Assembly (NCBI RefSeq): GCF_020150815.1
Contig: NZ_CP083723.1
Coordinates: 1,426,001-1,490,000 of the forward strand
Length of the DNA: 64,000 nucleotides
Direction: 5' to 3'
Source: Haloprofundus salilacus
Lineage (GTDB): Archaea; Halobacteriota; Halobacteria; Halobacteriales; Haloferacaceae
Positions 15,491-24,358 of the stretch are shown in pieces (within the stretch, counting starts at the first letter, position 1; every line of letters begins with the position of its first letter). The notes below the pieces were generated by a model. It worked only from the letters and a program-made list of their open reading frames with translations. It had not been told where the DNA came from and ran no database searches. The position numbers and the translations under genes are program-made.

Positions 15491-16681
15491 TCAGTCTGCG
15501 GCGGCGACGACGTCTGCCGGCGGTTCGGTCCGGATGACCTGCACGACGAACACGGTCGCGACGAGCGCGAGTCCGCCGAGCATGAGCCAACTCGTCCGGT
15601 AGCCGAAGGTGTCCGCGAGATAGCCGAACGCCGGCGGCGCGACGAGCGCGCCCGAGGTGAGCGCCAACTGTCCGCCGCCGGTCGCCCCGCCCATCTCCTC
15701 CGCGGAGACGACCGTCGCCATGCAGGAGTAGTAGACGCCGGTGAATCCGAGCACGAAGAAACCGAGCACGACGAACGCCACCGCCGCGGCGACCGTCGTG
15801 TCGACGAAGGCGACGACGACGAACAGCGCAGCGCTCGCCACTGTCTGCACGAGCAGAATCTTCGCGATACGTCGGCGAGGGTCGCCAGAGAGCGCGTCGC
15901 TCAGCCAGCCCGTGACGACGCGCCCGACGCTGCCGGACACCTGAAGCGCAGCGAGCACGAGGCCGCCGACGGCGACGGACGCGCCGACGGACTCTTCGAC
16001 GTAGAGAATCGTGTAGCCGGTCGTCGTGAACAGCCCCGCGCCGAGGAACGCGCCCGCCACCGTGAGCGAGCGGTACGGCCGGTTACGGAGCAGTCGTCGG
16101 AAGCTCGGAAACTTGGCGTCGCCGTCGGTCTCGGCACCGCGGTAAGCGAGCCAGAAGGCGACGGCGACGGCGAAACCGCTCGCCGCGGCAACGTAGAATC
16201 CGGCCTCCCAGAAGAGCACCCCCGCGATACCCGTGACGAGCAGCGCGCTCACCCCACTTCCGGCCGTCACGCCCACCTGCTTCACGCCAACGGCGAGGTT
16301 CTGTCGGCTCGTCGGGACGCTGTCGAATATCGCCTTGTTCGTCCCCGGCATCGCCGTCCCGTACAGCGACCCGAGCAGGAACGCGCCGACGAGCAGCGTG
16401 GCGTACGACCACGCGCCCGCGACGAGCACCGCGCCGACCGAGAGGCCGAGCAGACCGACCGTCAAGGTCCGCCGTTCGCCGAAGCGGTCGGTGAGCGCGC
16501 CCAGCGGGAGCAGAAAAACCGCGTAGCCGAGCGTCAGCGACGTCACGACGAGACCGACGGCCGTCCCCGAGAGGCCGAACTGGTCGCGGAAGAAGGGCGT
16601 CGCCGCGAAGACGGCGTAGTAACAGACGCTCGCGGCCAGTTGCCAGAGGAAAATGAGGGAGACGACGCGGCGGATATCCAT
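15491..16681 (-). CDS. MFS transporter
   Basis: Protein of 396 residues with about 12 hydrophobic helices. The cytoplasmic motif A between helices 2 and 3 is clear (GALTDRFGERRTL), and a related loop (GWLSDALSGDPRRRI) appears at the half-way point, as in 12-helix MFS permeases. A cytoplasmic loop with AETDGDAKFPSFRR separates the halves. Such proteins exchange small solutes or drugs using ion gradients. It lies between the tautomerase and the PurM-like gene on the same strand, but the gaps (88 and 103 nt) leave operon membership open. Substrate unknown. Confidence 0.88.
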   Translation of the reverse strand: MDIRRVVSLIFLWQLAASVCYYAVFAATPFFRDQFGLSGTAVGLVVTSLTLGYAVFLLPLGALTDRFGERRTLTVGLLGLSVGAVLVAGAWSYATLLVGAFLLGSLYGTAMPGTNKAIFDSVPTSRQNLAVGVKQVGVTAGSGVSALLVTGIAGVLFWEAGFYVAAASGFAVAVAFWLAYRGAETDGDAKFPSFRRLLRNRPYRSLTVAGAFLGAGLFTTTGYTILYVEESVGASVAVGGLVLAALQVSGSVGRVVTGWLSDALSGDPRRRIAKILLVQTVASAALFVVVAFVDTTVAAAVAFVVLGFFVLGFTGVYYSCMATVVSAEEMGGATGGGQLALTSGALVAPPAFGYLADTFGYRTSWLMLGGLALVATVFVVQVIRTEPPADVVAAAD

Positions 16682-16784
16682 TCAATCTCCGGAGATTCGT
16701 CGCCGGAGTATAACGGTGGGTGTCGCGGCAACCTCGCCGTCGGCCGCGCCCCTCTGGTCTCAGTCGACGCCCTCCAGCCTCAGT

Positions 16785-17801
16785 TCAGTCGGACTCGCCT
16801 TCGGCGAACGCCTCGTACACGGCCCACGACGGGTCGACCCGCGGATGTTCGGCTCGCTCTCCGTCGAGGTAGACGCCCGACCCCTCCGACACGGTTCCGG
16901 CGACGCCGACGGGCGTTCCGCGCGCTTCGAGCGCCGAGATCACGTCGTCGACGGCGGAGTCCGAGACTGTCACCACGAGCGTCCCCGAACTCGTCGCGTG
17001 CCACGGTTCGATGTCGAGGTACTCGCAGGTTTCGGCGATGCCCGGCCGCAGCGGAACCGCGTCGCGCTCGGCGTCGATGCGGACGCACGCGCTTTCGGCG
17101 ACTTCGCACAGGGCTCCTTGTAGCCCGCCCTCCGTCGCGTCGTGCATCGCGGTCACGCCGCCCGCCTCTGTGACGGCGCGGGCGTCGCGCACCGTTCGCG
17201 TCTCGTCCAGCCGTTCTCGGGCGTCGGCGAGCGTCGCTTTTGGGAGTTCCATCCGGTCGCCGAACAGCGTCGTGAGCAACCCCGTCGCCTCGACTGCAGG
17301 CCCCTTCGTGACGAGCACTCGGTCGCCGGGGCGCGCGCCGTCGGGGCGAATCACGTCGTCGCGGTCGCCGACCGCCAGCGCCGTCGCCGCGCCGACCCAC
17401 GGGAACGAACAACCAGTGTAGCGCGCAGTGTGGCCCGTGACGATGCTGATTCCCAACTCCCGCGCCTCGTCGTCTATGGCCGCCCAGAGTTCGGCGAACT
17501 GCTCGTTCGTCATCTCCGGCGGCAACGAGAAACTGATGGTGAGGTGCGACGGCGGAAGGCCTGACACCGCGACGTCCGAGAGGACGATGTGCAGCGCGAA
17601 CCGACCGGCGCGGTCGAAGCCGAGTTCCGAGAGGACGGAGAGGGGATCGGTGGCGAGCACGACGGCGGTACCGTCCACGTCGAGCATCCCGAAGTCGACA
17701 CCGTGTTTCGGGCCGAGCGCCACGTCGTCGCGGGTCGCGCCGAGGCGCGGATACAGATACTCGTCGAAGAAGTCGGGGTCGATCTTCCCGAGATCGGACA
17801 T
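16785..17801 (-). CDS. AIR synthase-related (PurM/HypE-like) protein
   Basis: Protein of 338 residues with the two-domain PurM architecture. The N-terminal half has DGTAVVLATDPLSV and DVAVSGLPPSHLTISFSLP, and the C-terminal half MHDATEGGLQGALCEVAE and TSSGTLVVTVSD. These are ATP-binding and dimer-core blocks of the AIR synthase/HypE/ThiL/SelD superfamily. HypE ends with a Cys that is carbamoylated; this protein ends EAFAEGESD without Cys, and no hydrogenase genes are nearby, so it is not a functional HypE. Probably an ATP-dependent enzyme of unknown substrate. Divergent from kynureninase. Confidence 0.78.
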   Translation of the reverse strand: MSDLGKIDPDFFDEYLYPRLGATRDDVALGPKHGVDFGMLDVDGTAVVLATDPLSVLSELGFDRAGRFALHIVLSDVAVSGLPPSHLTISFSLPPEMTNEQFAELWAAIDDEARELGISIVTGHTARYTGCSFPWVGAATALAVGDRDDVIRPDGARPGDRVLVTKGPAVEATGLLTTLFGDRMELPKATLADARERLDETRTVRDARAVTEAGGVTAMHDATEGGLQGALCEVAESACVRIDAERDAVPLRPGIAETCEYLDIEPWHATSSGTLVVTVSDSAVDDVISALEARGTPVGVAGTVSEGSGVYLDGERAEHPRVDPSWAVYEAFAEGESD

Positions 17802-17901
17802 ACGGGACGTGCGAACGCGGCGAGTAAAACGATGCCGTCATTCCGCTATGCCGGCTTTCCGCATCGCCCATCTCTATGGTCGCCGCCGCACAGTGTCGGC
17901 C

Positions 17902-19179
17902 ATGAGCGACTTCCCGCCCTGCAAGGCGGCCCGCGAGTTGGACCGTACCGATCCGCTGGCCGAGTTCGCCGACCGCTTCGAGATTCCCGACGGCCACTAC
18001 ATGGACGGCAACTCGCTCGGTCCCCTCTCCGAGGACGCCGAACGAAGCCTCCAACGCGTCGTCGACGAGTGGCGCGAACTCGCGATTCGCGGCTGGACCG
18101 ACGCCGACGAACCGTGGTTCAGCTACGCCGAGCGACTCGGGTCGATGACCGCGCCGCTCGTCGGGGCCGACGAGACGGAAGTCGTCGTCGCTAATTCGAC
18201 GACGGTGAACATCCACACGCTCGTCGGCACGTTCCTCGACGTCGTAGACTTGCCGACAGTGTTGGTCGACGACCTCGACTTTCCGACCGACCACTACGCG
18301 ATTCGCGCCCAACTGCGCCAGCGTGGCTACGACCCCGACGAGCACCTCGTGGCCGTCGAGAGCCGAGACGGACGAACCATCGACGAGGACGACGTCGTCG
18401 CCGCCATGGACGACCACGACCCGGGCATCGTCTTCCTCCCGTCGGTGCTCTACCGCAGCGGGCAGCTGCTCGACGTCGAGCGAATCACCGAGGCGGCGCA
18501 CGATCGCGACGTCCTCGCCGGGTTCGACCTCGCGCACTCGGTCGGCGCGGTCGACCACGACCTCTCGGGTGTCGGCGTCGACTTCGCCGTCTGGTGCGGC
18601 TACAAGTATCTGAACGCGGGTCCCGGCGCGATTGCGGGACTGTACGTCAACCGAGACCACTTCGGGACGACGCCGGCGCTCGCCGGGTGGTGGGGCCACG
18701 ACAAGGAGACGCAGTTCGACATGAACCTCACGTTCACCCCCGCCGACGACGCGGGCGCGTGGCAGATCGGGACGGTACCGATGCTCAGCGCCGCGCCGCT
18801 GGAAGGCTCGCTTCGGATGTTCGAGGAGGCCGGTATCGGGACCGTTCGCGAGAAGTCGCTCTCGCTCACGGGCTACCTCGTGGAACTCGTCGACGCGCTC
18901 GCGGACGCGGGCTACGACTGCGACGTCGGCACGCCCCGGGAACCGGACCGACGCGGCGGCCACGTCGCCGTCGAACACCCCGAAGCCTATCGGCTGAGTC
19001 TCGCCCTGAAGGAGCGCGGCGTCGTCGTCGACTTCCGTCCGCCGAACGTCGTCCGCGTCTGTCCCGCGCCGTTGTACACCAGCCACGTGGACGTGTGGGA
19101 GGTCGTCGCCGAACTCCGAACGCTGCTGGACGAAGAAGCGTACGAACGATTCGACCGGCAAGACGGCGGCGTGACGTAG
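17902..19179 (+). CDS. kynU: Kynureninase
   Basis: Protein of 425 residues from the ATG at 17902. It shows the aminotransferase class V fold with kynureninase traits: the N-terminal YMDGNSLGPLS, ANSTTVNIHTL around residue 100, FDLAHSVGAV near 208, and WCGYKYLNAGPGA with the PLP lysine Lys235. The GHVAVEHPEA segment is also typical. It cleaves L-kynurenine to anthranilate and alanine in tryptophan breakdown. No tryptophan dioxygenase or formamidase gene is in view, so the pathway is not clustered here. Divergent from the PurM-like gene (100 nt). Confidence 0.93.
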   Translation: MSDFPPCKAARELDRTDPLAEFADRFEIPDGHYMDGNSLGPLSEDAERSLQRVVDEWRELAIRGWTDADEPWFSYAERLGSMTAPLVGADETEVVVANSTTVNIHTLVGTFLDVVDLPTVLVDDLDFPTDHYAIRAQLRQRGYDPDEHLVAVESRDGRTIDEDDVVAAMDDHDPGIVFLPSVLYRSGQLLDVERITEAAHDRDVLAGFDLAHSVGAVDHDLSGVGVDFAVWCGYKYLNAGPGAIAGLYVNRDHFGTTPALAGWWGHDKETQFDMNLTFTPADDAGAWQIGTVPMLSAAPLEGSLRMFEEAGIGTVREKSLSLTGYLVELVDALADAGYDCDVGTPREPDRRGGHVAVEHPEAYRLSLALKERGVVVDFRPPNVVRVCPAPLYTSHVDVWEVVAELRTLLDEEAYERFDRQDGGVT

Positions 19180-19215
19180 GACGGTACTTCGGATGCGAAA
19201 CGGCGTCTGACGGTC

Positions 19216-19830
19216 TCAGAACGTCGCTTCCGCAATCGAGGGGTACTGCGACCGAATCTTCTCGTGCGGCTGGAACACGCCGACGGTGGCGTTCTTCGTC
19301 GACGCGGTCATGTCCGCGAGGTGGACGAGTTGCTGGAGCGGCGTCTCCGGTTCGGGACCGTTGTACCAGGGGCCCATGTGTCGCTCCACAGCGTCGGCGA
19401 CACGCGAATCGAGCTCCGTCTCCGCGCGAAGCCAGTCGGCCGCCTGCACGTCGTGGTCGCGGTCGGCGTGGTCGCCCTCCTCGTACATTTCGCCGTACTT
19501 CTTCACGTCGTGGAGGAGACACGCCGCCCGACCGAGATCCCGTTCCGTCTCGGTGAGAAGACCTTGTTCGAGGTACGAGTCGACGAGGCGCTCGAACGCG
19601 GCGAACACCATCTTCGTGTGAATCCAGAGTCCGCGTTCGGCGCAGCAGTAGAGGTTGTGGTGCGCGTAACTCGACGCGGCGGGCGCGGTCCAGAAGTAGT
19701 CTTCGTGTCCCTCGAAGAACGCGGCGGCGGTCGCACGCATTAGCTCCTGATTGTCCAGAAGCGCTATCTCCGGCAGCCGTTCGCAGACTGCGGTGAAGGC
19801 GTTCTCCTCGCATCGAATCGTCTCGGTCAT
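19216..19830 (-). CDS. HD-domain metal-dependent phosphohydrolase-like protein
   Basis: Protein of 204 residues from the ATG at 19830 (MTETIRCEENAF); an upstream extension of 52 residues is basic and not supported. Metal-binding residues of an HD domain are visible: His71 (WIHTKMV), His107-Asp108 (CLLHDVKKYG), His121/His126 (DHADRDHD) and a later LVHLADM. HD proteins hydrolyse phosphate esters such as nucleotides or cyclic nucleotides. Cysteines in the CCAERGLW segment are unusual for a haloarchaeal protein. It converges with kynureninase and is divergent from the BtpA-like gene. Substrate unknown. Confidence 0.75.
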   Translation of the reverse strand: MTETIRCEENAFTAVCERLPEIALLDNQELMRATAAAFFEGHEDYFWTAPAASSYAHHNLYCCAERGLWIHTKMVFAAFERLVDSYLEQGLLTETERDLGRAACLLHDVKKYGEMYEEGDHADRDHDVQAADWLRAETELDSRVADAVERHMGPWYNGPEPETPLQQLVHLADMTASTKNATVGVFQPHEKIRSQYPSIAEATF

Positions 19831-19938
19831 AATACGGTCATCTCTTGAACGACGGATTATACGCGTCGGTTCTCCGCGCCGCCGGACTGGTCGAACCGAA
19901 TCCGTCGCACCTTTTTGCTGCTCCCGCGAGCGACCCGT

Positions 19939-20739
19939 ATGAACGACTTCCTCTCGCTGGACGCACCCGTCGTCGGGATGGTTCACCTCCCGCCGCTCCC
20001 CGGAGCGCCCGAGTTCGCGGGCGACCGCGCCGAACTCCGAGAACGCGCGCTACGCGACGCTGCGGCGCTCGAATCCGGTGGTGTCGACGCCGTGATGGTC
20101 GAAAACTTCGGCGACGCGCCGTTTCACCCCGACGATGTGCCGAAACACACCGTCGCGTCGATGACGGCGCTCGTCGGCGCTGTTCGCGGGGCCGTGTCGG
20201 TTCCCGTCGGCGTCAACGTCCTGCGCAACGACGCGGCGGCGGCGCTCTCTGTCGCCGCTGCAACCGGCGCGTCGTTCGTCCGCGTGAACGTCCACACCGG
20301 CGCGCGGGTGACCGACCAGGGTGTCGTCACCGGCCGAGCGCACGAGACGATGCGTCTCCGCGACCGACTGGACACCGACGTGGCCGTCCTCGCTGACATC
20401 GACGTCAAACACTCCGCGCCGGTAACGCCCCGCGAAATGGACGAAGTCGTCGCCGAGACGCTTGATCGCGGACTCGCTGACGGCGTCGTCGTCTCCGGCG
20501 TCGGCACCGGCGAAGCGGTCGACCGCGAAGCCCTCGGTGAGGTGGTCGCTCGCCGCGACGAACTAGCTCTCGACGCGCCCGTCGTCGTCGGGAGCGGGAC
20601 GACCGTAGAGAACGTCTCCGACCTGCTCGACGTCGCCGACGGAATCATCATAGGGACAGCACTCAAACGGGGCGGGGAGACGACGAACCCCGTAGACGAG
20701 ACGCGGGTCCGAGAACTGATCGAAGCGGTAGAGTCGTAG
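19939..20739 (+). CDS. BtpA/SgcQ-family TIM-barrel protein
   Basis: Protein of 266 residues from the ATG at 19939. The start VVGMVHLPPLPGAPEF and later blocks GVDAVMVENFGDAPF, VGVNVLRNDAAAAL and GSGTTVENVSDLLDVADG match the BtpA family. In cyanobacteria BtpA is needed for stable photosystem I; elsewhere (SgcQ) relatives sit in sugar pathways, and the fold is a ribulose-phosphate-binding TIM barrel. A haloarchaeon has no photosystem I, so an enzymatic role on a phosphorylated sugar or nucleoside seems likelier. Monocistronic. Confidence 0.85.
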   Translation: MNDFLSLDAPVVGMVHLPPLPGAPEFAGDRAELRERALRDAAALESGGVDAVMVENFGDAPFHPDDVPKHTVASMTALVGAVRGAVSVPVGVNVLRNDAAAALSVAAATGASFVRVNVHTGARVTDQGVVTGRAHETMRLRDRLDTDVAVLADIDVKHSAPVTPREMDEVVAETLDRGLADGVVVSGVGTGEAVDREALGEVVARRDELALDAPVVVGSGTTVENVSDLLDVADGIIIGTALKRGGETTNPVDETRVRELIEAVES

Positions 20740-20968
20740 TTAGTCGGTCGCCGTCGCGGGCTACCGGAGTCGCCGCTTTCCGGAGGTGACGGCGCTGAAA
20801 CGCTGACTAACAGGCGACCGGTTCGAGGGTTGGCGGCCGCGAGCGGTCGGTCGCACACCCGCTGTTCGCTCGCGATCGGTCGTCAGAACACGCGGGTGGG
20901 TGGTCCCGCCTCCGTACTTGAACCTTCGTCGCGGGAGGTCGGAGAACCGGCGAGTGGAACCCCACGGA

Positions 20969-22108
20969 CTACGCGTTCAGTTCTTCGTCGACCAGTTCGG
21001 CGGCTTTCTCGGCCGCTCTCACCGACCCGAGATACCCCGCGCCGACGGTCGTTTTCATCGCCTTCGCCGCCGCCCCGGTGACCACCTTCGGGCCGACCTG
21101 CGCCACCGCGCCGTCGCCGACGGAGACGATCCACCCCGGCACCTCGAAGCGGTACGGTTTCATCCGCGGTTCGAAGCAGGAGCCGTCGCCGTCGAGTCGG
21201 TGAGTTACGAGCTGCTCGAGGTTTCTCGCTACCGTCCCGGCTTCTCGAATCGCCGCGGATGCGCTGGCGGGGACGGCCTCGCCGTCGACGTCGACGGCGC
21301 GAGCGGCGTCGCCGACGACGAACGTCCGATCGGTGAGCCGGAGGTCGTTGCGGACGACCGGGCGCTCGCCACTCATCGCGTCAGCGCCGCGGATGCCGCC
21401 GGTCCAGACGAACAGGTCGTACGAGAGGTCGCCGTCGGCCAGTTCGACGGCGTCGGCATCCACGCGCCGGACCGGCGTGTTCGTCCGAATATCTACGTCG
21501 CGGGCCTCCAGTTCGTCTCGGACCGCCCGCTGGAAGTTCTCGGGGAAGGTGGGCGCGACGCTGTCGAACTGTTCGAGCAGGACGACGTCGACGCGGTCGG
21601 CGGCGTCGCGTTCCTGTACGAGCGCGGCGAGTTCGCCCGCCGTCTGCACGCCGGAGAGACCCGCGCCGCCGACGACGGCGGTGCCGCCGGACTCGCAGAC
21701 GTCGAGGAACCGCTCGCGAATCGCCTCGGCGTGGCGGACGCGTTTCAACGGGAGTGCGTGTTCCTCGACGCCCGGGAGGTCGTAGAAGTTGGTCTGCGCG
21801 CCGAGACAGACCGCGCCGTAGTCGTAGTCGAGTTCCGTCCCGTCGGCGAGCGTCGCGAGGCCCGCCTCGGCGTCGACTCGGTCGACGCGTTCGGTAACGA
21901 TCTCCGCGTGGTCCAGTACGTTGCGCAGCGGAAGCGTGATAGCGTCGGCGACGGAAGGGCGGCGAATCACGCGGTGGAGTTCGTGTTGGACGAGATGCGT
22001 CGGCGATTCGTCGACGACGACGACGTCGACGGCGGAGGGCAGACGCGTTTCGAGACGTTGCGCGAGGGCCAGACCGGCGTAACCGGCACCGAGTACGGCG
22101 ACTCTCAT
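20969..22108 (-). CDS. NAD(P)/FAD-dependent oxidoreductase, NDH-2-like
   Basis: Protein of 379 residues with two Rossmann motifs: GAGYAGLALAQRL at the N-terminus for FAD and VVGGAGLSGVQTAGELA (about 155-171) for NAD(P)H. The flavin-contacting TFVVGDAARAVDVDG lies near residue 275. The layout matches type II NADH dehydrogenases and sulfide:quinone reductase relatives, which oxidise NADH at the membrane surface without pumping. The redox-active Cys pairs of SQR or of disulfide reductases are lacking, favouring NADH dehydrogenase. Monocistronic. Electron acceptor (menaquinone) is inferred. Confidence 0.82.
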   Translation of the reverse strand: MRVAVLGAGYAGLALAQRLETRLPSAVDVVVVDESPTHLVQHELHRVIRRPSVADAITLPLRNVLDHAEIVTERVDRVDAEAGLATLADGTELDYDYGAVCLGAQTNFYDLPGVEEHALPLKRVRHAEAIRERFLDVCESGGTAVVGGAGLSGVQTAGELAALVQERDAADRVDVVLLEQFDSVAPTFPENFQRAVRDELEARDVDIRTNTPVRRVDADAVELADGDLSYDLFVWTGGIRGADAMSGERPVVRNDLRLTDRTFVVGDAARAVDVDGEAVPASASAAIREAGTVARNLEQLVTHRLDGDGSCFEPRMKPYRFEVPGWIVSVGDGAVAQVGPKVVTGAAAKAMKTTVGAGYLGSVRAAEKAAELVDEELNA

Positions 22109-22277
22109 AGCCGGGGGTTAGAGCCACGAGACAATGAGGATGTGGGCCGTCCGCGACGTTCGTTGCGGCTGATTCGTCCGTCTCGCCGCCAGATTGTACC
22201 CGTTTCGCACAGTAACAACTGACTTTCACGTATACGGACCAACCGTTATTTCCCGTTCGTCACGGTAACATGAGCCA

Positions 22278-22412
22278 ATGATCGTTCGCTGCGCCGAGTG
22301 CAAGAACCGCTTCGAGGTACCCGAGTACGTTCGCGCAAACGTCCAGTGTCCGAAATGCAATCACTACTTCAGACCCGGCCGACTGACCCGTCGGCGCGAG
22401 CGGTTCGTCTGA
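22278..22412 (+). CDS. 44-residue zinc-ribbon microprotein
   Basis: A very short gene from the ATG at 22278 to TGA at 22412. The protein has two Cys pairs, CAEC (5-8) and CPKC (24-27), 15 residues apart, then a basic tail RPGRLTRRRERF. This is a minimal zinc ribbon. The codons are GC3-rich and an AT patch (CCGTTATTT, 22244-22252) lies about 30 nt upstream, giving a leaderless promoter. Zinc-finger microproteins are abundant in haloarchaea and influence growth or biofilm; the role of this one is unknown. Confidence 0.72.
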   Translation: MIVRCAECKNRFEVPEYVRANVQCPKCNHYFRPGRLTRRRERFV

Positions 22413-22577
22413 CGGGTTACGCGTGTTCCAGATAACAGCCGTCTCGGCGTCGACTACGACCGTCTCCTCTCTTGTTTATCCCATTCTCTCGCTCTCCTGT
22501 TCGACCCTCGTGTTATCACGGATACATCAAACCGAGACGAAAGAGGTGACTCTCCGCCCGAAATCTGCGACTATCGG

Positions 22578-22583
22578 AAAAAA
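22578..22583 (-). terminator. T-run terminator after the AhpD-like gene
   Basis: Six consecutive T on the minus strand, about 20 nt past the stop of the AhpD-like gene. Archaeal RNA polymerase stops at short T-runs without needing a hairpin. Confidence 0.4.
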
Positions 22584-22603
22584 GAGAATGTGGCGTAGCC
22601 AGG

Positions 22604-23008
22604 TCAGTCGGCATCGGCCGCTTCCGCACCCTGCTCTTCGATGTATCCGACGATTTCGCTCGTCTCGTGTCTGAACTCGTCGAGGTCGACTTCCGCCCCG
22701 TGAAGGATAGTCGAGAAGTATCGAACGTTGGCGGCGACGTTTACGGCCTCGTTGCGGCCTCTCTCTTCGACTCCCTCTAATCTTGCCTCTTCGGCGTGGA
22801 AGTGGATGCAGTACGGACAGTTCATCGCGGCGGCGGCCCCGAGCGCGACGAGCGCCTTTTCACGATTCGGCAGTTCGGTCTCGCCAAGTTCGAGGTCACG
22901 TACGACTCCCCAGCTATGGTCGGCTGCAGGCTCTGAAAGCGCGTCGAGCCAACTCGGCACCTGTCCGAGATACGCTTCTATCTCCGCTCGCATCTGGTCT
23001 GATACCAT
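22604..23008 (-). CDS. Carboxymuconolactone decarboxylase / AhpD-like protein
   Basis: Protein of 134 residues from the ATG at 23008 (MVSDQMRAEI). The CMD/AhpD signature is present: NREKALVALGAAAAMNCPYC with Cys64 and Cys67, then His71. These form the redox-active CxxC-x3-H centre of alkylhydroperoxidase AhpD. Family members reduce peroxides or, in other branches, decarboxylate carboxymuconolactone; the CxxC pair favours peroxidase or disulfide chemistry. A frame open further upstream includes a Pro-Arg repeat coded by the hexamer repeat at 23031-23054 and is taken to be non-coding. Monocistronic. Confidence 0.82.
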   Translation of the reverse strand: MVSDQMRAEIEAYLGQVPSWLDALSEPAADHSWGVVRDLELGETELPNREKALVALGAAAAMNCPYCIHFHAEEARLEGVEERGRNEAVNVAANVRYFSTILHGAEVDLDEFRHETSEIVGYIEEQGAEAADAD

Positions 23009-23030
23009 GGTCTCCTCTGGATTTCGTGAA

Positions 23031-23054
23031 CGTGGTCGTGGTCGTGGTCGTGGT
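23031..23054. repeat. Four tandem copies of the hexamer CGTGGT
   Basis: CGTGGT repeated exactly four times, 23-46 nt upstream of the AhpD-like start codon, where a TATA box would be expected. A slippage-prone simple repeat in a promoter could tune expression, but no function is shown. Confidence 0.7.
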
Positions 23055-23294
23055 CCCTCCCAGTCGGTCCCGTCGAACGCATCGAAACCCAGCCGAATGT
23101 TGTTTGCTATCACTATTCACACTTTCCGATGGTGTCGCGGACGAGGCTTCGTAGGGTTAGCAGGTCGATTGTCGAATCCAACGACTGTTTGACACGTTAT
23201 CGGGTCGTCAGACTGGGATACCGAACCGGGACACACCTCCTCTAATTGCAACGCCGGTACGAGGCGGTGTTCGGACGAAGTCGATCGGTCCCTC

Positions 23295-24266
23295 TCAGAA
23301 CAGCGCGTCGGAGTCGGGGAGAATCTCGGCGGGGCCGCCGACTTCCCAGACCATCGTCTCGACGCCGCAGTCGGCGACGGCGGCCTCGACTTCGTCGACG
23401 TACGCGTCCTTCGTGTTGACGTAGACGCTCGCGCCGGTGTCGGTCGAGAAGTAGACCGGGACGCCCTCCTCTCGAAGTTCGCGGACGGCGTTGAAGATGG
23501 CGATGGTCTCCGGTTGCCAGTACACCCACCCCGAGGGACCGGTCATCGTCGTCGCCGTCAGCGACAGCGAGTCGTGCTCGGCCAACTCGAAGGTGCGGTC
23601 GAAGTCGGCGTCGCGGAGCGCGTCGCGCATCTCCGCGATCTGGCCGTGGATGTGCGCCATCCGCGCCTGAAACATGTGGCTCTCTGCGGCCTCCTCGTGC
23701 GCCTGCTCGGTCTCTTTGTACGCGGGAACCAGTCCCGCGACGATACGGAGGTCGTCTTCGAGGTCGCTTACGATGCGCTCGGAGCGGCAGTCCTCGTCGT
23801 TCAACCCCGTGTACAGTTGGGAGAACGCGCCCGTGACGGCGCGGGCCGCCGAGGAGGAACCGCGGCGGGCGATAGTCGAGATTTCCGGCCGCGTGAGGTC
23901 GAGTCCAGCGGCCTCCGAAAGCGCCATCGCCGCGGCGGCGAACCCCGACGAAGAAGAGCCGAAGCCGACGTTCGAGGGGAAGTTGTTCTCGCTCTCGAAG
24001 CGGACGGCGTGCTCGAGGTCGGCCAACTCGCGGACGTGGTCGACGACGGCCTGAATCCGCTCTGCGCCGCGACCGTCGACTTCCTCGCCGTCGATGAGAA
24101 ACAGGTCGTCGTTCGCGTCGGGGTCGAACTCGATGGTCGTCGTCGTGTTCGACGGGGCGGTGCAGACGCTGATGCTGTCGTGGTACGGGAGTCGGAGTTC
24201 CGGGTCGCGCATCCCGTGGTACTTCACGAGCCCCTGAATCGGGTGTGCTCGGGCGGTGGCTTTCAT
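23295..24266 (-). CDS. mvaD: Mevalonate-5-phosphate decarboxylase (haloarchaeal modified mevalonate pathway)
   Basis: Protein of 323 residues from the ATG at 24266 (MKATARAHPIQGLVKYHG). GHMP-kinase-fold decarboxylase traits: APSNTTTTIEF (substrate-binding Ser/Asn block), the glycine/serine loop NVGFGSSSSGFAAAA, RRGSSSAARAVTGAF and the catalytic-Asp region STDTGASVYV. Family knowledge: Haloferax uses this protein to decarboxylate mevalonate 5-phosphate, and isopentenyl phosphate kinase then makes IPP. It supplies all isoprenoids in the cell. The neighbouring gene, 93 nt upstream on the same strand, is a squalene/phytoene synthase, so supply and use are linked. Confidence 0.9.
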   Translation of the reverse strand: MKATARAHPIQGLVKYHGMRDPELRLPYHDSISVCTAPSNTTTTIEFDPDANDDLFLIDGEEVDGRGAERIQAVVDHVRELADLEHAVRFESENNFPSNVGFGSSSSGFAAAAMALSEAAGLDLTRPEISTIARRGSSSAARAVTGAFSQLYTGLNDEDCRSERIVSDLEDDLRIVAGLVPAYKETEQAHEEAAESHMFQARMAHIHGQIAEMRDALRDADFDRTFELAEHDSLSLTATTMTGPSGWVYWQPETIAIFNAVRELREEGVPVYFSTDTGASVYVNTKDAYVDEVEAAVADCGVETMVWEVGGPAEILPDSDALF

Positions 24267-24358
24267 GCCAGAAGGCGTGCGCGACTGCGGGTTAAACGTC
24301 CCGGAAGTCGTCCGCGCAGGAACGCGCGTCTCAGAGTCGGGCGTCTCGGAGTCGGGCG

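Noticed and set aside
16785-17801. Hydrogenase maturation factor HypE
   Set aside because: No C-terminal Cys and no hydrogenase genes in the window; called PurM/HypE-like instead.
16780-19161. Very long open frame on the minus strand opposite kynureninase
   Set aside because: It is antisense to a clear kynureninase and overlaps the PurM-like gene; its residues are Arg-rich and match no family. High GC creates such frames.
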